Assembly (NCBI GenBank): GCA_031261175.1
Contig: JAISJW010000028.1
Location: 1 to 64,000, forward strand
Source of the DNA: Lactobacillales bacterium
Lineage (GTDB): Bacteria > Bacillota > Bacilli > Lactobacillales > Streptococcaceae
DNA length: 64,000 bases
Reading direction: 5' to 3'
This document shows positions 54,147 to 63,670 of the stretch, one piece after another; within the stretch, counting starts at the first letter, position 1, and every line of letters starts with the position of its first letter. Below the pieces are notes generated by a model. The model saw only the letters and a program-made list of their open reading frames with translations. It was not told where the DNA came from and ran no database searches. The translations under genes and the position numbers were made by a program.

Positions 54147-55010
54147 ATGGAAAAAATTGGAAATCTACTCGATAATATCGATCAAGCAAAATACGATCAG
54201 CAAGTCCGCGAAATCTTAAGTGACGTCGATGTTCAGGCGTTTTTGAGCGAGCAAGGATTAAGCGCAAAAGATGCAGTTGTTGCCCAAGGGATCAATAAAT
54301 TAGGCGAATTTTACCGCGCTAAAAAGGGTCAAGGATTGAGTGATGACTTCACTCCGCGCCTAGTCTTTGACGGTTTCATCGACATCGCCTACGTTAAGAA
54401 ACCAGGAATTAAAGCTAACGCTCATTTCCTCGACATTCCAAAAGCGGTTAAATCAGCTAACTTCAAAGAGTTCCAAATCACAGATGCGAGGGTTGCTGCG
54501 ATTCAAGCAGCGAGCGATTTCGTTAAGAATTTCGACCGCAGCAAACTCAACAAGGGTCTGTATCTTTACGGAAGTTACGGTACTGGAAAGACTTATTTGA
54601 TGGGAGCGATAGCGAACTCACTTGCCGAAAAAGGGATTGAGTCGACGCTTGTGTTCACGACGAATTTGATCGAAGAAATGAACAAGCGGATGTTTTCGCA
54701 GGACAAGAATGACTTGCCGGAATACGTTGAACGCCTGCGCCGCGTGGACGTTTTGATGCTTGACGATATCGGCGCGGAGCGCGTGAGCGACTGGGTTATC
54801 AAGCAGTTGTTCGATATCTTGAACTACCGTTACCAGGAGGAACTTGCCACGTGTTTCACGTCGAATTTGACGCTGAATCAGCTTGAGGAGCGGTTTATCA
54901 AGGACAATAAAGATGGAAGTGACACGGTTAGTGCGCGGCGTTTGATGGAGCGAATTCGCGTTTTAGCTCGCGAGGTTGAGCTGAGCGGGGCGGACCGCAG
55001 GGAATTTTAA
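54147..55010 (+). CDS. dnaI: Primosomal helicase loader DnaI
   Basis: 287 residues. AAA+ ATPase with Walker A LYGSYGTGKTYLMGA (about 144-158), Walker B VLMLDDIGAE and sensor CFTSNLT. It loads the hexameric helicase. An N-terminal domain of about 110 residues binds the helicase. It starts 3 bases after dnaB. Confidence 0.95.
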   Translation: MEKIGNLLDNIDQAKYDQQVREILSDVDVQAFLSEQGLSAKDAVVAQGINKLGEFYRAKKGQGLSDDFTPRLVFDGFIDIAYVKKPGIKANAHFLDIPKAVKSANFKEFQITDARVAAIQAASDFVKNFDRSKLNKGLYLYGSYGTGKTYLMGAIANSLAEKGIESTLVFTTNLIEEMNKRMFSQDKNDLPEYVERLRRVDVLMLDDIGAERVSDWVIKQLFDILNYRYQEELATCFTSNLTLNQLEERFIKDNKDGSDTVSARRLMERIRVLAREVELSGADRREF

Positions 55011-56873
55011 ATGGAAGATTACAGAATTGATCATCTCCACAAAACTTATGGCGAGAAGCTGATTTTCGACGACGTCAGCTTCATCGTCCACCAAAACGAC
55101 AAAATAGGTCTTATCGGAACGAACGGAACCGGTAAGACCACTTTGCTAAATATCATCGCGGGGCTCGATTCGCACGACGGAGATCGGCAAGTCGCGACCG
55201 CCTCGAACGGATTTACGATCGGTTATTTGAGGCAGGATGCTCAGTTTAATGAGACGACGGTTCTCGATGCGGTATTCCGGGCGGATACGGCGATGTACCG
55301 GGCGGTGCGTGAATATGAATTGGCTTTGGCGCGGATTGACGAGAACCCGGATGCCTATAATAAGGCGATGGAGAAGATGGATGCGTCGGACGCGTGGAAT
55401 CTCGAGAGCGAGGCGAAGTCGATTTTGACGAAGCTTGGGATCACTGACATGAACGCAGAGATTTCGTCTTTGAGCGGTGGGCAGAAAAAGCGTTTGGATC
55501 TCGCTCGGCAGTTGATTGAAATGCCTGATTTGCTTTTACTCGATGAGCCGACCAACCACCTCGATTACGATATGATTCGCTGGCTAGAAACTTATTTGAA
55601 TAAATATAAGGGTGCGCTGATTTTTGTGACGCACGATCGCTATTTCTTAGATAACGTATCGAATCGAATTTTTGAGTTGCACGGCGGGCGGTTGAGTGAA
55701 TATAAAGGGAACTACGCCGATTATTTAGAGGCGTGTGCCGTTTTGGATGAAGAAGCCGGGCGTCAGAATCACAAGCAAAAGCAACTATATAAGCAGGAAC
55801 TTGCCTGGATGCGCAAAAGTGCCCAAGCTCGTTCGACGAAGCAGCAGGCGCGGATTAATCGTTTCAATGATTTGAAGAGCGAGATTAATTTTTCATCAGG
55901 CGAACAGGAACTCGATATCGATTTGCACAGCGTTCGGTTGGGTAAAAAAGTTATCGATTTTCAGGATGCATCTAAGGCGATTGCGGGTAAATCTTTATTT
56001 AAAGATTTTTCTCTGTTGATTCAGGCTGGCGAGCGGATTGGGATTGTCGGCGATAACGGAACTGGAAAATCGACGTTATTAAATGTGATTGAAGGAACGG
56101 TCGCGTTGGATTCGGGCGTTGTCGAAATCGGCGAAACAGTTAGGATTGGCTACTATAAACAACATTTCGAATTCGCTAAACCGGATCAACGTTTGATTAG
56201 TTATCTCGAAGAAGTCGCACAGGAAGCTGTTTTAAGTTCAGGTGAAAAGATCAGCGCGACTGATATGTTGGAAAGATTCTTATTTCCGCGTCACAATCAT
56301 GGGGCGAAAATATCGTCTTTATCAGGTGGCGAAAAACGCCGTTTATACTTGCTTAAGATTTTAATCGAAGCTCCGAACGTTTTACTGATGGATGAACCGA
56401 CAAATGATTTAGATATCGACACATTGACGATTTTAGAAGACTATATCAATAATTTTCCGGGAACAGTTTTAGTCGTAAGTCATGACCGCTACTTCCTCGA
56501 TAAAACGATTGATAAAGTTTTGAGTTTCGAAGGTAACGGTGTCGTTAATTTAAGTCATTCTAATATGACGGAATATCTTGAGAAAAAAGGCGAAGCCGTC
56601 AAGCTCGAAACGACAGCTGAGCCTAAGGTTGTAGTTCAAGAAAAGCCGAAGAATGAAAACCGCATGAGCTACCACGAGAAAAAAGAGTGGGAAACTTTAG
56701 AAGACGATATCGCGGAAATCGAAGAAAAAATTGCCGCGCTCGACGTGCAACTTGCCCAGGAATCTTCTGACCTCGGTAAAATAAACGATTTAATCGCGCT
56801 CAAAGAACCGTTAGAAAAAGACCTCGAATACAAATACGAACGTTGGGAAATCCTCAGCGAAAAGACGATGTAG
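55011..56873 (+). CDS. ABC-F family ATPase (Uup/YfmR type)
   Basis: 620 residues with two ATPase domains: Walker A GTNGTGKTTL and GDNGTGKSTL, signatures SLSGGQKKR and SLSGGEKRR, Walker B LLLLDEPTNHLD and VLLMDEPTNDLD, the linker between them (about 235-300), and a C-terminal coiled coil (about 540-620). No membrane part. Such proteins act on the ribosome; the C-terminal coiled coil is as in Uup/YfmR. Starts at the base after dnaI. Confidence 0.92.
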   Translation: MEDYRIDHLHKTYGEKLIFDDVSFIVHQNDKIGLIGTNGTGKTTLLNIIAGLDSHDGDRQVATASNGFTIGYLRQDAQFNETTVLDAVFRADTAMYRAVREYELALARIDENPDAYNKAMEKMDASDAWNLESEAKSILTKLGITDMNAEISSLSGGQKKRLDLARQLIEMPDLLLLDEPTNHLDYDMIRWLETYLNKYKGALIFVTHDRYFLDNVSNRIFELHGGRLSEYKGNYADYLEACAVLDEEAGRQNHKQKQLYKQELAWMRKSAQARSTKQQARINRFNDLKSEINFSSGEQELDIDLHSVRLGKKVIDFQDASKAIAGKSLFKDFSLLIQAGERIGIVGDNGTGKSTLLNVIEGTVALDSGVVEIGETVRIGYYKQHFEFAKPDQRLISYLEEVAQEAVLSSGEKISATDMLERFLFPRHNHGAKISSLSGGEKRRLYLLKILIEAPNVLLMDEPTNDLDIDTLTILEDYINNFPGTVLVVSHDRYFLDKTIDKVLSFEGNGVVNLSHSNMTEYLEKKGEAVKLETTAEPKVVVQEKPKNENRMSYHEKKEWETLEDDIAEIEEKIAALDVQLAQESSDLGKINDLIALKEPLEKDLEYKYERWEILSEKTM

Positions 56874-56880
56874 GTGAGTG

Positions 56881-57231
56881 ATGGATGAAAAGAAAAGCGG
56901 CTGCTACATTTCTTGTATGACGGCTTTCGTGATACTCATAGTGTTATTTGTAGTCGTTCCTGCGGTTTGGTTTGCAAAAACAATATCTGATCCAAACGAG
57001 CAGATGAATAATAAACTTTACGAGATGGGGATTGCAATAGATTTCAAAGACCACAGATTTTCCCCTGATGACAGTGAATATGTCGACAAAAGTCACGAAG
57101 ACTTCACGGGGGAATTAAGAGGGGAGAAAATCAAAATCCGCGTCACCTACAAAGGACATTTATTCTTTGAAAGAAAAATCGTAAAAATAAAAGTTATCGA
57201 ACAACCGGATCATCAGAAAACTAAATTTTAA
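56881..57231 (+). CDS. Single-span membrane protein, unknown function
   Basis: 116 residues with one membrane span (about 10-32) and a small charged extracellular domain. GTG 56878 is an alternative start, one codon earlier. It is 7 bases after the ABC-F gene and probably co-transcribed. No family recognised. Confidence 0.65.
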   Translation: MDEKKSGCYISCMTAFVILIVLFVVVPAVWFAKTISDPNEQMNNKLYEMGIAIDFKDHRFSPDDSEYVDKSHEDFTGELRGEKIKIRVTYKGHLFFERKIVKIKVIEQPDHQKTKF

Positions 57232-57249
57232 CAATCTGTGTGTAAAACA

Positions 57250-57327
57250 CGAAAAAGGGGGATTTTGGCAAAATTTTTAAATTTTTAGCAAAAAAATTAA
57301 AAAATTTGCCAAAATCCCCCTTTTTCT
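57250..57327. repeat. Long AT-rich hairpin
   Basis: GAAAAAGGGGGATTTTGGCA and its complement ending in CCCCCTTTTTC form a stem of over 30 bp closed by AAATTTTTAAATTTTT/AAAAAAATTAAAAAATTT. It can end the operon on + and looks like the other long hairpins. Confidence 0.8.
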
Positions 57328-57409
57328 GTTCTAGCGGCGCGTAGAGCCGCCGACTTGCCCGAGTTTTTAAAGGGCTAAATAAAATAATTGCGCTGCTCGA
57401 GGGAATTAT

Positions 57410-57560
57410 GATATAATGTTCAAGTTGAAGCAGCTCATACTTGTTTGTCAACATGATCCAGGCGAAAGCCCGCCCCAGTAACTTGCGGCTGCAAAAGCGA
57501 ACGGGAAAAAGGAATCATGAACAAAGGGTTTAAGACATCCTTCGCAAAAAAATTTAAGGA
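57410..57560 (+). promoter_or_regulatory. Promoter and probable S4-binding leader of rpsD
   Basis: TATAAT at 57412-57417 is followed by about 150 bases with paired blocks (GGCGAAAGCCCGCCCC, GCAAAAGCGAACGGG) before AAGGAGG and the start. In Bacilli rpsD is autoregulated by S4 binding to such a leader. Identified by position and appearance only. Confidence 0.55.
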
Positions 57561-57569
57561 GGAGACAAA

Positions 57570-58178
57570 ATGTCTCGTTATACAGGTCCAACTTGGAAAA
57601 TTTCACGCCGTTTAGGTTTATCACTATCAGGAACAGGTAAAGAATTAAGCCGTCGTGCTTACATCCCTGGTCAACACGGCCCAACTGCCCGTATCAAACT
57701 TTCTGAATACGGTTTGCAATTACAAGAAAAACAAAAATTACGCCACACATTCGGCTTAACTGAACGCCAATTCCGTAACTTATTCGTTCGCGCGGGTAAA
57801 TTACAAGGTAAACACGGTGAAAACTTCATCAAATTACTAGAAGGTCGTTTGGATAACGTTGTTTACCGTTTAGGTCTAGCAACTACTCGTCGTCAATCTC
57901 GCCAATTCGTTAACCACGGTCACATCCTAGTTAACGGTTCTCGCGTTGACATCCCTTCTTACCGCGTGCAAGAAGGCGACATCATCAGCGTTCGCGAAAA
58001 ATCTCTTAAAGTTCCAGCTATCACTGAAGCAGTTGCAGCAATCGTTGCCCGCCCTTCATTCGTTGAATTCGATGCTGAAAAACTTGAAGGTAAATTCGTC
58101 CGCTTCCCTGAACGTGACGAAGTTCACCCTGACATCAACGAAGCACTTATCGTTGAATTCTACAACAAAAAACTCTAA
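57570..58178 (+). CDS. rpsD: 30S ribosomal protein S4
   Basis: 202 residues: [19 protein letters not shown]... and the S4 RNA-binding fold ([34 protein letters not shown]). Lacks the Cys zinc knuckle, as do many Bacilli S4 proteins. AAGGAGGAG precedes the ATG. Codon use is that of highly expressed genes. Confidence 0.97.
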   Translation: MSRYTGPTWKISRRLGLSLSGTGKELSRRAYIPGQHGPTARIKLSEYGLQLQEKQKLRHTFGLTERQFRNLFVRAGKLQGKHGENFIKLLEGRLDNVVYRLGLATTRRQSRQFVNHGHILVNGSRVDIPSYRVQEGDIISVREKSLKVPAITEAVAAIVARPSFVEFDAEKLEGKFVRFPERDEVHPDINEALIVEFYNKKL

Positions 58179-58295
58179 AACATATTTTTCCTGGCGATCG
58201 AGATATGCGCAAGCATATCGAGGAGCTTGGAAAAATAGTTCGCAGATTCGCGCTAGCGAATCTACGTTCCAAAAGCGTTTTTACAAAATCGAAAA

Positions 58296-58327
58296 GCTCT
58301 GGGCAATTGCCCGGGGCTTTTTCTTTT
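58296..58327 (+). terminator. Intrinsic terminator upstream of capD-like gene
   Basis: AAAGCTCtGGGCaattGCCCggGGCTTTTTCTTTT. Two short palindromes (58198-58221 and 58247-58264) lie between it and rpsD. Confidence 0.8.
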
Positions 58328-58337
58328 GCTCTGCGAG

Positions 58338-58366
58338 TTGAAAATTGCGGGCGATTCAAGTATAAT
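58338..58366 (+). promoter_or_regulatory. Consensus-like promoter placing the transcript start at the ATG
   Basis: TTGAAA (58338-58343), exactly 17 bases, TATAAT (58361-58366). The ATG of the next gene is at 58373, only 6 bases after the -10, so transcription should start at or next to the A of the ATG. No ribosome binding site is present. Confidence 0.7.
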
Positions 58367-58372
58367 AAGCGT

Positions 58373-60190
58373 ATGCTAACTAGAAAAATGAAAATAGCGA
58401 TCCTGTTCCTCGTGGATTCGGCTGTCATCTTATTCGCGAATTTCGCGTCATATTTATTCCTAAAACAATGGATCTCGGTGTCGTACGGCACGGTCTTCAA
58501 AACCTTCATGGTGAGCTGGGTGCTCTACCTCGTTTTCGCGCACTTCCTGAAAATCTTCAAACGCATCAACCGCTACACAAACCTGCGTGAAATGACGGCA
58601 ATTACCGTCGCGACGACCGGGGTGGCAATTCTCGAATTCTGCATCCTGCCATTCGTCATCCAAAGCTCGGTCTACTCGATCCGTCTCGTGTTCCTGACTT
58701 ACCTGATCACGACCTTCGGCGTCATCGCGAGCCGCCTCGTCTGGCGCCTCATCATCGAGTACCGCATCCGCTTCAACCTCGACAAACGAATCGCGAAGCC
58801 GACCATCGTCATCGGAGCGGGAAAATCGGGGCAATTGCTCGCCGAAACCTTGAAAAAATCGAATGAAAATTCGGGGATTCAAATCGTCGGTTTCGTCGAT
58901 GATGATCCCGATAAAGTGAATACATATCTGCAAGGATATAACGTTCTTGGGACGATCGCTGAGCTGCCTTTACTCGTTGATGAATACAACGTTCAGATGG
59001 TGACGATTGCGATTCCGAGTTTGTCGGAGCGCGAGTATTCAAGGATTATGGACATTTTAACTCCGTTAAATGTTGTCATTAATTCTATCCCAGCAATCGA
59101 AGACATGGCGAACGGCCGCTTCAGCGTGAGCCGTCTGAAAGAAATCGATATCGTTGATTTATTGGGGCGCGCCGAGGTTAAACTTGACCACACAACAATC
59201 GCCGAACAAATTACCGGGAAAACGATTATGGTAACGGGTGCAGGTGGTTCAATCGGAGGCGAAATCTGTCGCCAAGTTTTACGCTTTACGCCTAAGGAGC
59301 TTGTTTTGCTCGGACACGGCGAAAACTCGATCTATGAAATTAACCGGGAGCTACGCACGAAATTTCCGAACGCTAAATTAACACCAATTATTTGTGACGT
59401 TCAAGAACGCGATCATTTAGAACGTGTTTTTTCGAAATACGACTTCGACATCGTCTACCACGCAGCGGCGCACAAACACGTGCCGATGATGGAAGCCAAT
59501 CCTTATGAAGCCTTTTACAACAACGTTATCGGAACGAAAAACGTGGCGGAATTGGCTAAAGAGTACGATGTGAAAAACTTCGTAATGGTTTCAACCGACA
59601 AAGCCGTCAACCCACCAAACGTGATGGGGGCGACGAAGAGAATTGCCGAAATGATCGTTACCAACTTAAACGAAGAGGGTAAAACCAAGTTTAATGCGAC
59701 TCGTTTTGGGAACGTGTTAGGCTCGCGTGGTTCAGTGGTGCTATTGTTCAAAGAACAAATCGCTAAAGGCGGCCCGCTGACAATTACCGATATGAATATG
59801 ACTCGTTATTTCATGACAATTCCCGAAGCTTCAGGGCTCGTGATTCAGTCGGGCGCTTTAGCACGCGGTGGTGAAATTTTCATTCTCGATATGGGTGAGC
59901 CGGTCAAAATTTATGACTTGGCGAAGAAAATGATTCGCTTGAGCGGCTTCCAAGAAAACGAAATCGACATCATCGAAACCGGAAATCGCGGTGGCGAAAA
60001 GCTTTACGAAGAGCTTCTCGTCGACAAAGAAAAAAATCCGAAACAAGTTTTCGAAAAAATCTTCCTCGGCAACGTCAACGGCTTCAACGCCGACGTCATC
60101 GACGAATTCATCAACACACTAAAATTTGACGACGAAGCCGAATTCGCTCGCCGTCTCGTGAACTTCGCCAACCTAAGTTCACAACAATAA
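58373..60190 (+). CDS. CapD-like UDP-sugar dehydratase/epimerase (membrane)
   Basis: 605 residues: four membrane spans (about 1-125), a first nucleotide-binding domain (IVIGAGKSGQLLAETL) and an extended short-chain dehydrogenase domain with VTGAGGSIGGEICRQ, YHAAAHKHVPMME, STDKAVNPPNVMGATKR. Such proteins convert UDP-GlcNAc to 4-keto-6-deoxy sugars (FlaA1/PglF/CapD) for surface glycans. ATG 58373 was chosen because its promoter ends just before it; a longer reading from 58205 has no support. The transcript is probably leaderless. A remnant of a related gene end is at 63519. Confidence 0.9.
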   Translation: MLTRKMKIAILFLVDSAVILFANFASYLFLKQWISVSYGTVFKTFMVSWVLYLVFAHFLKIFKRINRYTNLREMTAITVATTGVAILEFCILPFVIQSSVYSIRLVFLTYLITTFGVIASRLVWRLIIEYRIRFNLDKRIAKPTIVIGAGKSGQLLAETLKKSNENSGIQIVGFVDDDPDKVNTYLQGYNVLGTIAELPLLVDEYNVQMVTIAIPSLSEREYSRIMDILTPLNVVINSIPAIEDMANGRFSVSRLKEIDIVDLLGRAEVKLDHTTIAEQITGKTIMVTGAGGSIGGEICRQVLRFTPKELVLLGHGENSIYEINRELRTKFPNAKLTPIICDVQERDHLERVFSKYDFDIVYHAAAHKHVPMMEANPYEAFYNNVIGTKNVAELAKEYDVKNFVMVSTDKAVNPPNVMGATKRIAEMIVTNLNEEGKTKFNATRFGNVLGSRGSVVLLFKEQIAKGGPLTITDMNMTRYFMTIPEASGLVIQSGALARGGEIFILDMGEPVKIYDLAKKMIRLSGFQENEIDIIETGNRGGEKLYEELLVDKEKNPKQVFEKIFLGNVNGFNADVIDEFINTLKFDDEAEFARRLVNFANLSSQQ

Positions 60191-60194
60191 AATT

Positions 60195-60230
60195 AAAATG
60201 CTTGGATCATGGATTCAAGCATTTTCTTAT
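60195..60230 (+). terminator. Intrinsic terminator of the capD-like gene
   Basis: AATGCTTGgatcatggattCAAGCATTTTC. Confidence 0.7.
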
Positions 60231-60243
60231 CAGAAGGAGAAGA

Positions 60244-61854
60244 ATGAAAAAACTTTATACATTCTTTGGGAAAATAGATAAAATAAAAATTAAATTGTTG
60301 GTAGTAATATCTATTTTTATTGCGGGCGGAAGTTCGGCTGTTATTTTAGTGCAGAGTAATTTAATTAACGTTGTTGCAGGAAATCGCTCGGCGTTGCCGT
60401 TTGTTTTGGGAACGCTAGTTGCATTACTGGCTATTAACGAGTTAGTGCGCAGTTTGAATAATATGGTTTTGTCAGGAATGGTTATTGACACTAAATATCA
60501 GACAAGGAAAAACTTGATCGAATATACTGATAAAATATTGTTTGATGAAATTAAGAAACCAGAATTTTTGGAGTCTGTTAAGCAGGTCGAGCATTTCAAT
60601 GAAACGTGCGAAAAGATTATCAATTTTTTGCTTGGGAATATTGTAGCTATTGTTACTTTGTTGATTTATGTTTTATATTCATTTATTAATGTCAGTTGGT
60701 ATTTGACCGTTTCGGTGTTGGCCTACGGTGTTGTTCAGCTTTTGATTTCTAAAAAGACCAAAAACGAATCGGATTTCTGGCAGAAATATATTCAAAATAT
60801 GGCCCGTGCTAATTATTTTTCCAACACATTAATAGCGAAAGAATATATAGAAGAGCGTCATTTATTTGCATCAGAGCCGTTATTAACTTCTAAATTTTCT
60901 CGTAATTTTAAGGATGCAATGACGAAAAATATTTCAGCTGCTAAAGAGCGTTTGAAAAATGACGTCGGCTTTGTTGTGCTCGAGTTTATGTTCGTATCGG
61001 CGATTTTAATTGCCAGTATTTTTGAATGTTCACGAGGAAAGATCACGCTGGGTGGAGTTTATCTTATTGGGATGATGATTATGATTATCACAAGCAGCAT
61101 AAAAGTTGTTTACAATAATAGTTCTGATATTAGGCGTAGTCTGCCGGTTATCGAGTGTTTAGAAGAGATGATTAATGCACGTAAAAATCCGGATGGAATT
61201 GTTCTAGATGATATCGCAAAAATTACGCTAAAAAATCTTGGCTTTTCTTATGGTGATATTAAAACGATTGATGATGTCAGTTATGAGTTTGAACCGGGAA
61301 ATAATTATTATATCGTCGGTTCAAACGGTTCGGGAAAATCGACTTTGATTAAGTTGTTGTCAGGGTTGATAGGAGATTATTCGGGCGAGTTTTTTGTCAA
61401 TGATATCGATATTCGGGATTTAAAAATGTCTGAAATTGTCGCTTGTTGTTTCCAAAACAATAATAAATATCCTTTAACTTATCAAGAAAATATCGAGTTC
61501 GTTGATGACCCCGATGGAGTTGAGCTAAGCGATTTGTCAGGTGGGCAGTGGGGGAAATTAAAAATTAAGCGGCTTGAATTTAGAAACGCGCCGATTAATT
61601 TATTCGATGAGCCGACAGCTGCGATGGACCCGAATACGGAATTGGATTTTATTAATTTTTTCAAGAGTTATAAGTCTGTGGATAGAATAAATATAATGAT
61701 TACGCACCGTTTTGGTTCGATTGAAGCGGATGATAAAATCCTTGTTATGGACTCAGGAAGGCTTATTGAAACAGGAAGTCACGAAGTGTTACTTGCCCAA
61801 AAGGGTCGGTATTTCGAGATGTTTGAAAAGCAGAAAGCGAGGTTTGAAATATGA
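60244..61854 (+). CDS. ABC exporter with fused ATPase (first of a pair)
   Basis: 536 residues from ATG 60244, after GAAGGAGAAG. Membrane spans occupy about 15-300; the ATPase has GSNGSGKSTLIK, LSGGQWGKLK, INLFDEPTAAMD and MITHR. The signature with Gln-Trp (SGGQW) is common in peptide/lantibiotic-type exporters. The 4-base overlap with the next gene indicates a heterodimer. AT-rich, unlike its neighbours. No precursor peptide gene is evident, so the substrate is unknown. Confidence 0.82.
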   Translation: MKKLYTFFGKIDKIKIKLLVVISIFIAGGSSAVILVQSNLINVVAGNRSALPFVLGTLVALLAINELVRSLNNMVLSGMVIDTKYQTRKNLIEYTDKILFDEIKKPEFLESVKQVEHFNETCEKIINFLLGNIVAIVTLLIYVLYSFINVSWYLTVSVLAYGVVQLLISKKTKNESDFWQKYIQNMARANYFSNTLIAKEYIEERHLFASEPLLTSKFSRNFKDAMTKNISAAKERLKNDVGFVVLEFMFVSAILIASIFECSRGKITLGGVYLIGMMIMIITSSIKVVYNNSSDIRRSLPVIECLEEMINARKNPDGIVLDDIAKITLKNLGFSYGDIKTIDDVSYEFEPGNNYYIVGSNGSGKSTLIKLLSGLIGDYSGEFFVNDIDIRDLKMSEIVACCFQNNNKYPLTYQENIEFVDDPDGVELSDLSGGQWGKLKIKRLEFRNAPINLFDEPTAAMDPNTELDFINFFKSYKSVDRINIMITHRFGSIEADDKILVMDSGRLIETGSHEVLLAQKGRYFEMFEKQKARFEI

Positions 61855-63416
61855 AAGCAGTAAAATATGCTTTTTCCCAATATAAATCCGGCTTTGCGTT
61901 TTTATTTTTAATTAAATTATTTTTCGTCTGCGTGCCGTTTGCGAGTATGTTGCTTGCGTTAAATATGTATCAGAAATTGACTGCTGTTTCGGTGGTGGAA
62001 TATAGTTTTTCGTTGTTATTAATCGGGCTTGAAAGTGTTGTGATCTCGCGGTTTGTAGTTCAGTTTTTACAGCTTCCTAAATTCGAATTTAAAATCAAAA
62101 ATATATTGCACGAAAAAATCGGGAAAATAAATATCGAAGATTATGAATTTAACGAAAATAATCATTTGGCTAAGCGGGCGATGTTTGCGAGTATCCAGAT
62201 TTACCGGATTATGGAAATTGTTATTGGATGTGTAACATCATTGTTTGGAATGTTGTTGATAATTGTCTTCTTCGTCCATATTTCTAAACTATTGTCAGTA
62301 ATTTTATTTTTAATTATTATCGTTAAATCCTTGTTTAAATTTTTGCAGATAAAAAATAGTAAGAAAAATATTGGTTCGATTCAGAAAAGCGAAGTTGAAG
62401 CCGACCAGTTTTCAAAAGTTTTTACTGACAAAGCATTCGCTGAAGAGAATAAAATTCTAGATAATTTTTCATTTTTGAGTAAACGTTTCAATTCTAAAAA
62501 TATGAAATTGCGCGCAAACGAAAAAGCGTATAGCAAAAAGAAAAATTTGCTTGAATTAATCGAAGGTGTCATTGTAACCGCGCTCATTATCGGGACTTAC
62601 GTATCATTTTTCGTTGTAGCCAAAGCAGATGTGAACGTTATGATGCTAATAGCCTTGTTAACAGGGTTCTTGTCAATATCAAGAATGCTAAACGACTTAA
62701 TCGAAATAGCTGGTTTTTTACCGTTCTTTATCGACCGAAGTGCTCCATTTTTTGAGTTTATGGAGTTAGATGAATTGACTCAAAGTTTTGCGAACGATAA
62801 AATCAGTGCAAAAAATTTATCATATAAATATCCAAACCAAGAAAATTTTTCGTTGAACGATGTTAGTTTTGAAATCGAAGCAGGAACGACCACTGCAATA
62901 GTTGGCGGCAACGGTTCAGGAAAATCGACGTTGACGAAAATTTTATTGGGTTTTTACGATAACTATGATGGCGTTATGAACAAAGTTCCATTCGAGGATG
63001 AGTCAGCCGTTTTGCAAAACTTCTGTCGTTACGAAATGTCTAGAAATGAAAACATCTCGTTCATAGAAGATGATGAACCTGTTTTCTCAGGATCCGGTGG
63101 GCAGTGGCAGTCAGTTGCGATTGAGCGAGGTATCCAAAAAACGAGCAAACTTATCGTCTTCGATGAGCCAAATAGTGCATTAGATATCGATAAAGAAACT
63201 GAACTTTTTGAAACAATCGCAGAAATTGGTAAAGATAAAACGGTAATAATGATCAGTCATAAATTGCAATACGTGAAAAACGCTGACCAAATATTAGTAA
63301 TGGAAAACGGTCGAATTGCCGAGAGAGGCCGCCACGACGAGCTTCTTAAAATCGAAAATGGAATTTACCAAACTTTGTGGGAAACACAAAAAAGCGGATA
63401 CTTAGAAAAGGTATAA
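61851..63416 (+). CDS. ABC exporter with fused ATPase (second of a pair)
   Basis: 521 residues, overlapping its partner. Membrane domain 1-285, then GGNGSGKSTLTK, signature GSGGQW (instead of LSGGQ), LIVFDEPNSALD and MISHK. The altered signature suggests one ATP site of the heterodimer is degenerate. Like its partner it is AT-rich and has no ACTTGCC words, consistent with recent arrival. Confidence 0.82.
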   Translation: MKAVKYAFSQYKSGFAFLFLIKLFFVCVPFASMLLALNMYQKLTAVSVVEYSFSLLLIGLESVVISRFVVQFLQLPKFEFKIKNILHEKIGKINIEDYEFNENNHLAKRAMFASIQIYRIMEIVIGCVTSLFGMLLIIVFFVHISKLLSVILFLIIIVKSLFKFLQIKNSKKNIGSIQKSEVEADQFSKVFTDKAFAEENKILDNFSFLSKRFNSKNMKLRANEKAYSKKKNLLELIEGVIVTALIIGTYVSFFVVAKADVNVMMLIALLTGFLSISRMLNDLIEIAGFLPFFIDRSAPFFEFMELDELTQSFANDKISAKNLSYKYPNQENFSLNDVSFEIEAGTTTAIVGGNGSGKSTLTKILLGFYDNYDGVMNKVPFEDESAVLQNFCRYEMSRNENISFIEDDEPVFSGSGGQWQSVAIERGIQKTSKLIVFDEPNSALDIDKETELFETIAEIGKDKTVIMISHKLQYVKNADQILVMENGRIAERGRHDELLKIENGIYQTLWETQKSGYLEKV

Positions 63417-63420
63417 AAAT

Positions 63421-63494
63421 ACTAGGCGCATCCAAGCCGATTTTTAACTAATTCGAGGCTCGAATTAGTTAAAAATCGGCTTGGATGCGACTAG
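63421..63494. repeat. Long near-perfect hairpin after the ABC pair
   Basis: CTAGGCGCATCCAAGCCGAT...TAATTCGAG and CTCGAATTA...CGGCTTGGATGCGACTAG form a stem of about 36 bp. The tip ATTCGAGGCTCGAAT resembles that at 40104-40177. Confidence 0.85.
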
Positions 63495-63518
63495 GGCTGT
63501 TTTGACTTGCGTTACAGT

Positions 63519-63554
63519 ATGGTTAATTTTGCTAATTTGAGTTCGCAACAATAA
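63519..63554 (+). pseudogene. Remnant of a second capD-like gene (C-terminal codons)
   Basis: In one frame the DNA reads VNFANLSSQQ and TAA, the same ten residues and stop that end the capD-like gene at 60190. About nine of the 33 bases differ, and all changes are synonymous, so the remnant comes from a diverged copy rather than a fresh duplication. Nothing capD-like is visible upstream of it. No promoter or start. Confidence 0.65.
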
Positions 63555-63560
63555 GATCAA

Positions 63561-63594
63561 AGGGTAGTGACTGCATTGCAGTTGCTACCATTTT
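63561..63594 (+). terminator. Intrinsic terminator after the capD-like remnant
   Basis: GGTAGtgACTGCattGCAGTtgCTACCATTTTTT. Confidence 0.8.
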
Positions 63595-63670
63595 TTGTTT
63601 TTCCAAAATTATACTAAGTATAATTAATCTTTATCTTTTATTTGCATAAAAGATAAGCCTAGGAGGAAGA

